Assembly (NCBI GenBank): GCA_001466705.2
Contig: LATX02000057.1
Coordinates: forward strand, 1-64,000
DNA length: 64,000 nt
DNA from: Moniliophthora roreri
Lineage: Eukaryota > Basidiomycota > Agaricomycetes > Agaricales > Marasmiaceae
Direction of reading: 5' to 3'
Under the pieces are notes generated by a model. That model had not been told where the DNA came from. It was given only the letters and a program-made list of their open reading frames with translations, and made no database searches. Of the stretch, positions 21,618 through 32,444 are shown in pieces (the first letter of the stretch is position 1; every line of letters starts with the position of its first letter). A program made the position numbers and the translations under genes.

Positions 21618-22565
21618 TCATGACTGTGATTGCACAGTTTGTGTGCTGTGGTGCTCATTGAAGTATTCCTGGAACTCGTCGAATGTCCTCCTCCCTATGA
21701 TAGCAAACACCACCTTGTCGAAACTGGTCTGGAACCGTGTCGAAAGTAGTTCCGCCCATAATCGTGCGACCATATCCACCCTATTCTGAAATACGCCCGT
21801 ACCAAAGCTGCCTAAAACTAGATCCTTTGTTCCCCTCATCTCAAAGAGATATAAAACCCTCGCCATGCGCTCTTTCATCTCTCTCTCGATCTTCCTTTCC
21901 GCCTCTGCCTCCGCATCTGAAGGTGTGTTCTTCCTCACTTCACCAGCATTGACCGCTGCACTCGTCAGAATGTCCACCTCCAATGGATCAGCCCATTTCC
22001 CTTCATCGTCACGGAATACAACGACGCCGGGGGAGTAAATCATCGCATGGGAGTAAAAGAAATTCTTCTTCTGTTCGGGCTTGAGATGATAATTGTAGAA
22101 ATTTTGAGCAATGTCGGTCATGAGTGAGGGATAGAGGGTCGATGAACGAGCAATGGATTCTTCTTGAGCTTGTGCACCTGTAAGGAAGCCACCACCTGGT
22201 TTCTTTGCCGAGGCAAAGTTGAGAACTCCAATCGTCTGGGGCGTGGTGGTATTTTTGGAGAGGTATCGAGCTCCTTCGAGGGTCGTCATCTCCAGTATGG
22301 ATACGGATGTGGACCTCTCCTTCTCCCCTCCAGCAGCAGCGACAGTGCTCGGGCTGTGACGCCAATTCGAAAGTAACGAGTCTCCTGCGTAATACCTCGT
22401 CCCTCGTTTCAACGCCTCGACTTTATCCTTGAGAATATATACTGTCCCATTATGGGTGTATGATCCCTTCTTGATAACCTCGAGTGTCTCTTCGGCAATT
22501 TTTACGCGTGGCGCACGAGGATTATTGGCATTAGGTTTCGGTTTGAAGTAGTTTGAGATGGACAT
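21618..22565 (-). CDS. Microbial-type PARG-like macrodomain protein
   Basis: Single exon, 315 residues, with ATG at 22565 (MSISNYFKP). Features of the TIGR02452/DUF2263 group: ARYLSKNTTTP, then IGVLNFASAKKPGGGFLTGA followed by QAQEES. This GGG-x6-Q-E loop is the catalytic signature of poly(ADP-ribose) glycohydrolase-type folds. Later blocks are SSTLYPSLM, YSHAMIYSPGVVVFRDDEG, LGSFGTGVFQN and FAIIGR. Likely role: removal or sensing of ADP-ribose modifications. A 948-nt open frame with all blocks present argues it is functional. Divergent from the HET gene 439 bp away; a dead duplicate lies at 25590-26530. Confidence 0.85.
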   Translation of the reverse strand: MSISNYFKPKPNANNPRAPRVKIAEETLEVIKKGSYTHNGTVYILKDKVEALKRGTRYYAGDSLLSNWRHSPSTVAAAGGEKERSTSVSILEMTTLEGARYLSKNTTTPQTIGVLNFASAKKPGGGFLTGAQAQEESIARSSTLYPSLMTDIAQNFYNYHLKPEQKKNFFYSHAMIYSPGVVVFRDDEGKWADPLEVDILTSAAVNAGEVRKNTPSDAEAEAERKIEREMKERMARVLYLFEMRGTKDLVLGSFGTGVFQNRVDMVARLWAELLSTRFQTSFDKVVFAIIGRRTFDEFQEYFNEHHSTQTVQSQS

Positions 22566-23004
22566 AATTCGGGAGAGAGAAAGAAGAGTGAAGGAACATC
22601 TGATTCGAGGAATTGTGACGGTCAAGTGTCAAGGTGACTCTTGAGCGGATCCGTGTGAGTAACTTGCACAACTCCCTCGCCATCCAGACTCATATAGAGC
22701 CATCACTCCCAGCTAGAATCTGTCAAGGACACCGAGGTTCGACGAATTGGGATGTCATACCAGTGACAGTCAAACCAAACACTACACGCGGCTTTGACTT
22801 CAAACCCATCCATTTATTAGCCCATCTAGCTAGCCCACCCCAGGCCAGTACCAGTCAGTGTAACATATTGAGGACATTGGATACCAAGGATATCACTTCG
22901 CAGGTCAATTGTAGTAGGTAAATTCGATTCCCTTGTGAAGGCATAGTGAATTGTGATTCTCATTGATCGAGACAAAACTCAGGAAGTTGCAATCCAACAT
23001 CGCT

Positions 23005-24642
23005 ATGCAGAATGTGCCTAGGGCTTCTGAAGACAGTCCAGAGATCATCCTCGAGGTTGCCTTACAACCTGGGACTGAGAACGTTATCGATCTCAGGTCT
23101 GTCGCAGCACCTGAACAATTTCGTCTGGTGGACTGCGAATTACTTTCGCGAGAGAGCAATCCGATCTTGCAAATCCACGAGTTCAACGTATTTCCTCCAC
23201 CCAAGTCCCACTACAGTGCTATCTCTTATGTGTGGCACGGAAACCCTCTGGATCCAAGCAAGACTAGCCAAAGGGCAGGGACAATCGTAGTGGAGGGCGC
23301 ACGGGACAGCGACCCCATTGACGTCGATATCCTACGCCACGCATGCATTGCGTCCTCGAAAGATCGCCCTTCCATAAAGTACATATGGCTTGATCGTCTA
23401 TGCATCATGCAAACTGATGAGGATGACAAGGCATGGCAGATTCGAAAAATGTTTGATATCTACAGATTATCATCATTATGCCTCGTCCTCCCTGGCGGTC
23501 TCAGACGCTTGGTCGGCCTTGAAGAGGAAACAGAGTGGATACTCCGCGCGTGGACCCTCCAGGAAGCGATTGTTCCTGCTGTTCAGGAGCTCCTCTTCTC
23601 TCTGGACAGTATGCCTGTCCCCAAAGAGAGCACGATGGGTGCAGTGATCACAGATATAACGCATCCTTATGGCAGGTGCAATGTGAAGTACATTGTTCAT
23701 GGTTTGTCAGCTACGGCTGACCTCCGTGCACTCTTGAGGACTATACGCGTACACTGCACAGACCCAAGGTTTTACTTCCACCCAACAGATGTGTCAGTTC
23801 CGATGGTCACCAAGATCCTCGGATCTATCGAGACACGAAGACGAGAACTGCTTGCTCTCGCAGATGCCACTGAGACCGTGTGGACTGGCAACAACTTCTC
23901 GCGACACGCAATCTGGCAATCGTCCTTCCTGCGCACATCGAAACGTCCTGTCGACATGGTTCTAAGTATCATGGGTTTATTTGGTGTCGCGCTCGACCCG
24001 CGTGTATTCAAGTCCACAGACCGTATCAGCGCCACCATTGCGCTTGCACAAGCAATTCTTAGTAGGGGAGATCACGCAGAATGGCTTATTGCTGGATGGA
24101 ATGAGCCCCCTGACCGTAGGCTATCGTCGTTCCCAGAGCTGCCTGATACGAGTGTCGCTGCGCCTCCGTACTTCCCGACAACAAAGAGAGACATCTCTAG
24201 GGAGATCGACACAGCACACATTGATATCAGGTTCCGCTTTGCTCAGCAGGGTCCAGTGGGAAGTATGGACGGCCAAGGATACTTCCAATTCACTGCGAAA
24301 GCCGCCAAAGTATATAGGGCGCAGCAGGAGATTCCGCTGAATGGTCCAGAAATCGTTCAAGACTTGGATGGAAGCTTGTGGGCCGTTTGCGGTGAGCATG
24401 ACGCCTATACGAAAGGAGCCGGCAGTGATTCGCAGTTCTACGTCGTTGTCCTTGGCATTGCAACCGCAAGAGACAGCTCAGGCAATAGTTATAGACAAGC
24501 AAAAGCGGTGTTATTGCATCAGCAGGCTACCGGGAAATTTTACCGACCGCCAGTCTTTTTCGAGCTCGCCCAGGAGCAGACGGAGCAGTGGCATGAGATG
24601 CAGCTGAACATGGGGCCAATTGCAGAGCAGGAGCGTCTTTGA
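23005..24642 (+). CDS. HET-domain (heterokaryon incompatibility) protein
   Basis: Intronless, 545 residues from ATG 23005; the frame is open slightly upstream but only through a TTG. HET-domain blocks are in order: YSAISYVWHGNP near residue 75, then KYIWLDRLCIMQTDEDDKAW and QIRKMFDIYRLSSLCLVLPG, and later WILRAWTLQEAI. These match the W-IDalaI-Q-D-E and W-t-RaWt-QE signatures of the family. HET domains trigger programmed cell death on non-self recognition in filamentous fungi. The C-terminal 300 residues carry no domain I recognise. It sits between two PARG-like copies on the opposite strand. Confidence 0.85.
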   Translation: MQNVPRASEDSPEIILEVALQPGTENVIDLRSVAAPEQFRLVDCELLSRESNPILQIHEFNVFPPPKSHYSAISYVWHGNPLDPSKTSQRAGTIVVEGARDSDPIDVDILRHACIASSKDRPSIKYIWLDRLCIMQTDEDDKAWQIRKMFDIYRLSSLCLVLPGGLRRLVGLEEETEWILRAWTLQEAIVPAVQELLFSLDSMPVPKESTMGAVITDITHPYGRCNVKYIVHGLSATADLRALLRTIRVHCTDPRFYFHPTDVSVPMVTKILGSIETRRRELLALADATETVWTGNNFSRHAIWQSSFLRTSKRPVDMVLSIMGLFGVALDPRVFKSTDRISATIALAQAILSRGDHAEWLIAGWNEPPDRRLSSFPELPDTSVAAPPYFPTTKRDISREIDTAHIDIRFRFAQQGPVGSMDGQGYFQFTAKAAKVYRAQQEIPLNGPEIVQDLDGSLWAVCGEHDAYTKGAGSDSQFYVVVLGIATARDSSGNSYRQAKAVLLHQQATGKFYRPPVFFELAQEQTEQWHEMQLNMGPIAEQERL

Positions 24643-25589
24643 TGGTCGCTCATTCTCGTTCCTCTGAGGCAACAAACAAAGTTCACATTCGTATAGAATG
24701 CGCACGCTTAAAACTGGCATCTTAATGGGTAGCATCTGACTCTTTGACTTCATTGTCATCACCTCGTGCACAGGCCACAACGAATGGGTCAACTACGACG
24801 TGTTCAAATCTTGAACCTCATGTTGGTGGCGGACCTGCGTTGCATAAGGGTGGTGTGGGTGCAAGGCATAGTGCTTTTGGCGTTCCGGGTGGAGGCGGAG
24901 GACGAGGACGAGGGAGTGTTGTGATGCTGAGCGCAAGGAAAAGAGCTGTCCAGAGCGAGTGTTATGCTCGCAAAAAGGGGTTCGTATGGGAACGAGCGAG
25001 GGATGTCGATGTCGATGCCTAGCAGTGGTTAACGTTTTGTTCTATTGTCTGCTTTTCTTTCTTCTGCCTTTCATTCTTCGTTGTGTATTTAAACTTCTTG
25101 ATGATGATCATCACCATGGGACTTTATCTCTGTCTTTTCTCGCAGTACACGAATTTGGGCATCAGAGGAAATTGCATCGTGTTACGAGGTGCAGCCCGAT
25201 GGAAGAAACATGCCTAGTTACGACCCCAAAGCGATGACCCCAAAGCCAAACATTGCCCTCCTCTAGGGGCCAACTTACTCTTGCTCTGTTACAAGCGAAA
25301 ATGATGAGGGTATGAACCATATGGTAAGTAGATGACCCTGCCTTGAGGTTTCGGCGACTTGCTAGAATCGGTCCTTATCGTTTCTCGCTGGAACCCGAAC
25401 GATCCCGTCATAAGCGTAGAGGACTTGCTACGGCTGTAACGAGCAGTGCAAGGCTCGTCTCCAGATCCATGGTCGACCTTTCCAAACGTGCAAGCAGCCA
25501 CGTATGCAATATGAGGTATGAGGCCGTATTCACTCCTGGAGGAGAACGTCAATATTCCAGAGAGTGCCTGCAGTCTAGTATCGGGTATT
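24643..25589. other. Intergenic, no supported gene
   Basis: A 92-codon Gly/Arg-rich plus-strand frame (24744-25022) is the best candidate but has compositional bias only. Nothing else was seen. Confidence 0.4.
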
Positions 25590-26530
25590 GAATACATACC
25601 ATTTTCACGATGGTGTCTCCATCTTCCTACTATACTACCTTTCGAACGTCTCCCTTCCAATAATAGGAGACACCACTCTCCCAAAACTCTCCATGAACCT
25701 CCCGGACAATAGTTCCGCCCAAATCCTCGCAACCATGTTAACCTTATTTTGGAACATGCTCATACCAAAAGTACCCAAACGCCAGAGCCCCCGCACCGCT
25801 CACCTCAAAGAGGTACAGGATTCGAGCCATACGCTCCTTCATCTCTCCTTCAATCTTCTCTGGATCGGCGTATCTAATTTTCCACAATTTTCCTGCATTG
25901 AGTGGCTCTACCCAATTCCCTTCGTCGTCTCGAATCAAGGTGACAAAGAGAGAATAGATCATCGCTTGACTGTAATGGAAGTGCCTCCCATTCTTTAGAT
26001 CGTGCTGTAATAGCTTTGAGCAATGTCGGTTGTAAACGAAGGATAGAGCGTAGAAGAACGAACGATGGATTGTTCTTGGGTTTGTTGATCCGCCATTGCA
26101 CAAAACTGCAAAAGGTCATAACTCAGTTATAACTAGGTTATAACCACCGGGGACCTGGGTTATAACCCCCTGGAGATGGGTTATAACCTTTTGCAGTTTT
26201 GTGCGATGGCCGGGGTTATTTTACAGAGGCAAAATTGTTATAAGTATGCTGATTCGTGATGGCGCTTGGTGCTGGGGTGGTAGACAGGTTCCGGGCTCCT
26301 TTCAGAGTGCTCAATTCGAGAATAGATCAAGAATAGATATGCCGGTTTTCTTCTGCCGTCCAATGGCAGGAGCCTTTTCCGCCAATGCGAAATGACCTGG
26401 AATCTGGTGGATAGTACAGTCCCTCGTTTCATGGCTTGTCCTTGAGAGAAGATGTCGTGCCATTCGAGGTATATGATCCATTCCGGATAGCCTAGAGTGT
26501 CTCTTCTGCGATTTTGACGCGTCATTAGTG
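25590..26530 (-). pseudogene. PARG-like pseudogene, frameshifted and interrupted
   Basis: A degraded full-length copy of the gene at 21618-22565, same strand. Matching pieces in 5-prime to 3-prime order: KIAEETL, GSYTSNGT, a LEx(S)TLKGAR block, NNFAS, then SIVRSSTLYPSFTTDIAQSY, FRDDEG-like RDDEGNWVEPL, EGEMKERMARILYLFE and FGYFWYEHV. Frames switch several times and stops interrupt (for example KxDKP-stop near 26440). At 26092-26210 a palindromic element sits inside the position of the catalytic PGGGFLTG loop. It cannot make the enzyme. Confidence 0.85.
26092..26210. mobile_element. Small palindromic element inside the PARG-like pseudogene
   Basis: About 119 bp with terminal inverted repeats: GCACAAAACTGCAAAAGGT on the left and its reverse complement on the right, extending to about 30 bp with two mismatches. 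The centre has four GTTATAAC palindromes. It has no coding capacity. Flanking bases on both sides match the parent gene, so it inserted into, or replaced part of, the catalytic loop region. MITE-like; the target duplication is unclear because the borders are themselves palindromic. Confidence 0.75.
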
Positions 26531-26607
26531 CTAGACGTGAGATGCAAACGAAGAAACATCGTGGGTAATGGTCATGGTGCTTTCGACGCGCACCACCACC
26601 ACCAACG

Positions 26608-27401
26608 ATGCAGCGGCTACAAACTCTCCGCAGCCTGTTCAAACCAGCCGGTACGCCTCACACATACACCCTCGATAGACCTCCTCTATTCCAACGACCT
26701 CTCATATGGTGGGCGAAATGGGCTTTTGGACTAATAGCTTGCGATATGCTCATGACGTGAGTGAGTACTAGTGTTTTTTCCTTTGTCCTTGGTGTTCTGA
26801 AAAAACTGGCAGTGGCTCAGCAATGGAAATAACATGGCGACATTGGTCTGTCCTAAAACCCGAAAACAAAGAGAAAGAAGAAGGAGAACACTGGCAACTC
26901 CGACCACTTTGGCAACGTGCAGGCCTTTGCACGGGGTTTTTCGCAGGGGGTGTCATGACTGCAGCAATATTGCTTATTGCGAAGGGCAGATATGTACGGA
27001 CATTGGACGTGTTTCCTCTGATCGATACTACGTCTACCACTTCCACTGCGACGAGAAGCAAAAAGCCTCAAATACCAGCTGCTTCTGGTCCCAGAAAAGT
27101 GTTTTTACAGACGACCTCCCACCGTGGAAGAGGCCAGGGCGTCGCCTTTCCCCTTTCGCAATGCTCTCTCCAACACGGCCGAGATGACTCCGAACTGGTA
27201 GTGAGGATTATTGGTGAGCGTGGACATTGGTATATGAATCTTGACAAGGGAGCGTTGGTGAACGGGCAAAAACTCTCAAAGTGGGAAGCAAGAGATGTCA
27301 TTGTGAGGCAGTGGAAGGAGGGTGGTGCGCTTTCGAGCGAGTTGGGGAATCCTACAAATGTAGTGGACGGGCGGTGGAAGAAAGGGCCTGTGGCTAGGTG
27401 A
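26608..27401 (+). CDS. TMEM223-like mitochondrial membrane protein
   Basis: Exons 26608-26756 and 26813-27401 give 245 residues. The N-terminus is basic and organelle-like (MQRLQTLRSLFKP), then DRPPLFQRPLIWWAKWAFGL (first membrane segment), W-H-W, and a second segment GLCTGFFAGGVMTAAILLI followed by GRYVRTL. The soluble end has VFLQTTSHRGRGQGVAFPLS, DDSELVVRIIGERGHWYMNL and DKGALVNGQKL, the same order as TMEM223 family members. Human TMEM223 assists COX1 maturation in complex IV assembly. The assignment rests on layout and short motifs and is therefore moderate. The 5-prime end starts about 80 bp from the upstream PARG-like pseudogene. Confidence 0.55.
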
Positions 27402-28788
27402 AGAAGTATGCTTCAAGTTGATGGCTACGTTTGAATCAGGACATCCCTTTGACCTTTACTCGCATGATGTGACAGTCAAACCAACTACCTACATTAGTGG
27501 GACTTGCTTTACCGTTGGTTTGTGTTTGATGTTTGAGTAAAGAATGGCATCCCGGTAAGAGACCTGTTTCCCTTCCTCGCTTCAACCACCATGTCCTCCT
27601 TGCCATGCACGCTCCCCGGGCCTCGAAACATATTCTTGTACTCCTGTACGCCTTCTCTTCTTATCCTTAAAGCGGGTTTGATTGACGAGAAATGTGTAGG
27701 CGTTTTTCGCACACGAAACGGACTTCATACCGAGCTCCACAGGCATCCCACGATTGTTTTTGGGATGCCTCCTCTCCATGTAGTAACGAAGATGGAAAAC
27801 GACACAGGGCTGGTACAATGGACTCCAAAAATATGCCCGACGGTTTTGTGTATGTATATATGTGTGATATACGAACGGTACCTTTTGTTTCTTTCTGCGG
27901 TCACAACGAGAGCGTAAGGCGCTCGCTCAAGTCATGGGGCCGTGTGCTAGTGCTACAATCAGGCGCCAATCCACCACATATCCTCAATGTTACGTCCCTT
28001 CGCGCCCGCAGTACCAAGTTCCTTGCCCATTACAAGCTCTCATTGTCATTGGCGATTACATTCACCGGCATGCTCTGCCTACGCCTCCCTGTTTACCTTC
28101 AGTGCGTGTGATACTCTCGTTATATACGCTGACTCGTGGAGACTCATTCTGGACATGACAGCTAGCGTGCTTTTCCCCATTCTCCGGATCCGCGACACCA
28201 TCTTATTTGAAGACAGAGGAGAGTTTGACTCGTTGCTCTCATCTGCCTCTGGTTCACCCTCAACTTGTGCTTGTCCCTCACCTTTCCCATCTGTCAGCTC
28301 TTTGTGGATAGTGTCTACGCTTTGCAGGATGTTGCCTTTGGTCTGCTGCGATTCATTGCTGAACGTGCTCGGGCTGCTCCTCGACCACGTGTGGATTCCA
28401 GGATCCCTCATACCGCTAAAGGTAGGTGTGTATTGTCGTTGAAGACTGCATTGAACCCTCTAGAATACTAACCATTTTTGACCTCTAGTCTGCACTTGAC
28501 CGGAATCTCATCTTCCGGGTAATCCCATAGAACTATCAAAACTGATGTTGTATTCAATGATTTTGTATGAAGGCCACTTTAACATGTTGGAACTTATCTC
28601 AGGCTTCAGGTCGCCGTAATATACTACTTAACAGTGTCGAAAGCTAGCGCTTCAGCATCGGCAACCAGCCTCACCGTGTATCACATAACTTACAGCGAAG
28701 CGTAGTATAGTAATATCGAATTGCCTTTAAATACCACATAGAGTACTCATACACTGTCACGCAAAACCCAATCGCAGTAAACCCAAGT
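27402..28788. other. Intergenic, unassigned short frames
   Basis: Frames on both strands at 27507-28442 overlap each other. The minus-strand one at 28079-28411 is hydrophilic and protein-like but has no start, splice or family support. No gene called. Confidence 0.4.
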
Positions 28789-29978
28789 CTACATTTTGGC
28801 CCTCTCTAGTCCTTGCAAAACACGTTCCTCAATCCATCTAAACACCTCCTCCATCAACTTGTCCTTCACACCGTCTGGCTCGTTGTGTAGTTCATGATAC
28901 CCGTCCTGTGAGTGTGATGTGTCAATTAGTACAAACCGCGAGCAGAAGGACGGGAGAAACGCACATCAAACAAAATAATCTTCCTATCCTCCACCTTGAT
29001 ATTATCGTGGAACGCTTGTGTAGCCTTGTGTGATGTGACTTTGTCGCCTGTTCCGTGTACGAATAAAACCTAAACGCGTCGTTCATCGGTTGCATCCTCT
29101 TGCAGAAACAAGGAAGGAGACATACAGGAAGCTTCGTGGGCCAATTTCGATGCAAGGTACGGTGCAGTTCATCACCCTGCAAAGGCGTAAAGCGGTGTCA
29201 TGGAGAAGAAACACGACGAACACACCTTGCCCAGCATATCGCTTATCCCCTTTAAACTACCACTAGCTTTAATGAGAGGGTCGTTCGCGTATGCAGTGTT
29301 GAATGCAGAGTCATGGGATAGGTCCTATACATAACGATCAGTCAGAGTAACTTACGAATCCAAGGAGGCGAAGCGTACATTAACATCCAACTCTGCCGGA
29401 AACAAAGTCCACGGACTCAACACACTCGCTTTGCTGCCTATCCAGCGTAGCACTTTGGACGCGGGTTTGGTTTGTTGGATTAACGGGGACGTTGAGATGA
29501 CTCCTGCTATGTTGGGGGTTGGGTGCGAGATGGCGTAGCCTAGGACTACTGCTCCGCCCTACCAGATTTCGTGTTCAGCTCGAGATAATAGGGGAAAAGA
29601 AATAGGCCAGTATACCATCGAATGTCCCATCAAAAACACCGGTATATCATCCCCATATTTTTCTTTCACAATGCCCAAAGCCCAAGTTATATCCTGCATT
29701 TGCATATCCCAACTTGTCTTTCCCCAACCCCCGTTTCCCTTCTTCTTGGCTTCTTCATCAAGAGCTGTACGACCAAATCCACGTTGGTCAAAGGTAAACA
29801 GTGCAATATTGTGTTGGGGGAATAGAGGATGGATGTGGTTATACCGACCGACGTGTTCAGCGAATCCGTGAATGAAGACGACTGCTGCTTTTGGTGAAGA
29901 TGGCGTGTACAGCCGGGTGTAGAAGGATGTATTTTGAGGACCGGGGAGCCAGGATTCTGTATATGGGAGGGAGGACAT
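28789..29978 (-). CDS. Monoglyceride-lipase-type serine hydrolase
   Basis: Six exons: 29978-29616, 29558-29379, 29324-29226, 29176-29126, 29069-28965 and 28905-28789, all phase 0, giving 304 residues (typical for the family). Alpha/beta-hydrolase landmarks: VVFIHGFAEHVGRYN (oxyanion side), FDQRGFGRT, GHSMGG with nucleophile Ser120, VHGTGDKVT with Asp240, and YHELHNE with His270. This is the Hydrolase_4 arrangement of yeast Yju3 and animal MGLL, which release glycerol and fatty acid from monoacylglycerol, usually at lipid droplets. All catalytic residues are present, so it should be active. Confidence 0.9.
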
Positions 29979-30130
29979 GGTGGTTGGAGGAAGAAAGGAT
30001 GTCGGGGTCAGTCGCCTTCTTCCATCACTGCCAGTCGTACATTCCTCATGTCGCCGGGGTAGTAAAGAGCGAGTAAATTTTTCAGATCCGTACAATAGTA
30101 AAAACGAACGTCCGAGTGTATAATAGTAAC

Positions 30131-31016
30131 CTAATAACCACCCGCACCAGGTGCTCTATCACCCTCTCTCTTTAACCTCAACAAGACCTCCTTGAACCTC
30201 GACAAATCGGTGGTACCGGCACCGGTTCTCGCAATAGTCTTACTCTGCGAGTTTTCGAGCTCAATCAATTTGCAAATTCTGTCCCAGGTTGTCCCGGATG
30301 AGAGGGAGTCGGTGAGATCCTGGAGGAAGGCTTGTTCTTGGTCCCTACGAGCGCGCGTGTCAGTCAGTAAGAAGGAAGAGTGAATGAACCGTACTTGTTC
30401 TCCCTAATATTCTTCTCCTTCTTCGCGGCATAGTCCTCATAAAAATCATCAATGGATCTTTCTGCCTTTGAGATGGTCTCCTGACGGCGCTTTTTGGAGG
30501 ATTCGTCGCGAGCGACGATTTCTTCAGCTTGTTTGGCGCGCCATTCCCTGGGGCATCATCGTGAGTTACATGTGAAGGCGAAGCGAGACACAAGGCACAC
30601 CTGATAACCTCTGGCTCCTCTTCTTCAATTTGCTGATTCAAAATCGGTGTAGCAGCAAACGAGTTTTGTGGGCGAGGTGCGAACGCAGTCGTAGGTGGGG
30701 GTTGAGTTACAGGTGGGGATGTCGGTACTTCAATATCAGGAAACTCGCTCTCGAATTTCTCAATTTCGTCGTTCCCAGTAACGCTAACAGGCTCTACTGG
30801 TGCATCAAAAACATCAAACGAGAAGCCTGCATTGCTGTTGTTTGAAGGAGCGGAGGGTAAACTGGGGATGTCGCCTTCGCCATCAAGAGAAATGTCAGGG
30901 AAAGCAGAGGCAGCACGGTCAAAGTCGATTTCGTCGTCGGCTTCAGAGCAATTATTAGTATCATTGACATTGGCACAAACTCTGGCTCTGAACTCACATT
31001 TCAAAAAGTCTGCCAT
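30131..31016 (-). CDS. CLC1: Clathrin light chain
   Basis: Exons 31016-30998, 30940-30601, 30547-30395 and 30344-30131 give 241 residues. The 19-nt first exon (MADFLK) precedes an intron with a TACTAAT branch site. The acidic N-terminus has [11 protein letters not shown], resembling the conserved light-chain motif. The centre is the heavy-chain-binding helix ([35 protein letters not shown]), and the C-terminus has [18 protein letters not shown]. This matches fungal clathrin light chains in order and size. Clathrin coats form at the trans-Golgi and plasma membrane. Its start lies 95 bp from the divergent TSC13 start. Confidence 0.9.
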
Positions 31017-31111
31017 CGTGGATGTACTTATGAGGTGGAAGAGGTTGAGTTGGGGTTAGGGTCTGATTCGAATTGAATTTTTGTGCTGGCCGGTGGTTGT
31101 GCACCATCATC
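31017..31111. promoter_or_regulatory. 95-bp bidirectional promoter, clathrin light chain / TSC13
   Basis: The start codons of two divergent core genes are separated by only 95 bp, so both promoters and 5-prime leaders must share this piece. It contains a CACCATCATCATGG context at the TSC13 start and TTGGGGTTAGGGTCTGATTC in the middle; no TATA box is evident. Confidence 0.7.
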
Positions 31112-32444
31112 ATGGTAGTGATCACCGTGTCTGCTGTAGCCAACAAACCTCCTTCCTTTGCTCGTAATGCTCTGCCGCTCAAGGTTGATGTCAGCCCAGA
31201 GGACACCGTGCTGGCTGTGAAGAAGAAAATTGCGGCAACGATACCCAAGGTATAGCTCTTTGTCCAGAGTTCTCTGAACACGGCCTTACCTCTCGACGCG
31301 TCAGTTCCATCCTTCTCGTCAAAAACTTGTGTTGCCTTCCGACAAGAAGAAGGCGCTGGCAGATGAAACGACTGCCAAAGAATTGGGTCTTTCTGCAGGA
31401 GGTGAATTAGAGATCAAGGATTTGGGTCCTCAGGCAGGATGGAGGACGGTTTATGTTGTTGAATATGTGAGTGTCCCCCCTTGTAGAGCTGCTTTCTAGC
31501 GCTAATTACTCTTTTGAAGATGGGTCCTCTGATCATTCACCCCGTTGTATACAACTTTCCTGAATTGTTCTACGGGAAGCCTGTGGAACATAGTAGTCTG
31601 CAAAAGTCTGCACCTACGCCTACGTCTTCTCTCTATTGCTTACTGACGCTTCTTTCATAGATTCTGCTGTATAATGATCACACTGCACTTTTTTAAACGT
31701 GTCCTCGAGTCGTTGTTGTGCGTGAACTCACGTTACCTCGGCTTGTACATTATTACCAACTCGTAGCGTGTCCTAGTGTCCACCGCTTCTCCCACGGAAC
31801 CATGCCTCTCTTCAACATCTTCAAAAAGTATGTCATCATCACAGCCGTCATGCAGCTGACCGTTAACCTGATCTTGGTCAGCTCGGCACACTACCATATC
31901 CTCTCAGGCATCTTACTCGCATATGACCTCTACCGTCCAGCCTTCTCTACCTCTAGTCCCTTTATCAAAGGTACACCTCGCGCCAATGATCAATACCTCT
32001 TCGTCTTTATCTTGTTTTGGACCGTACGTCTTCCCTCTTCCTTTCCCTTTTCTGTTGGATCCAACTAACTTCATTCTAGTTATTCGAGCTTGGAAACTTG
32101 AACGCTCACCTTATCCTCCGCTCCCTACGGCCTGCTGGAACAAAGAAACGCAGTATCCCCTATGGATTCGGCTTTGGCCTCGTCTCATGCCCACATTATT
32201 ACTTTGAAGCCATGGGCTGGATTACGATTTCGCTCATGACTAGGAGCTATGCCGGTATGTCTCCCTTCCTTCTGTTTTCGGGTTACGTGTATCAACGCAG
32301 AGAACGCACACAGCGTACCTATTCACCATCGTTGGCACAGCTCAAATGTTAGTCTGGGCTCTAAAGAGGCATAGGCAGTATAAGAAGGAATTTGGGAAGG
32401 AGTATCCAAGGAATAGGAAGGCTATGTTCCCTTTCCTTATTTGA
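31112..32444 (+). CDS. TSC13: Very-long-chain trans-2-enoyl-CoA reductase
   Basis: Eight exons: 31112-31249, 31305-31466, 31520-31605, 31661-31717, 31777-31827, 31882-32023, 32080-32254 and 32314-32444, giving 313 residues, close to yeast Tsc13 (310). The N-terminus is the ubiquitin-like region; the membrane part has LHFFKRVLESLFVHRFSHGT then MPLFNIFKN, YGFGFGLVSCPHYYFEAMGW and a KRHRQYKKEF tail. This enzyme does the last reduction of each fatty-acid elongation cycle in the ER, feeding sphingolipid synthesis. All junctions are in phase and the steroid-reductase-type C-terminus is complete. Confidence 0.92.

Noticed and set aside
24744..25022. Gly/Arg-rich 92-codon plus-strand frame
   Set aside because: Compositional bias only; no second line of support.
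28079..28411. Hydrophilic minus-strand frame
   Set aside because: No ATG in context, no splice sites linking it to other exons, and a longer frame covers the same DNA on the other strand.
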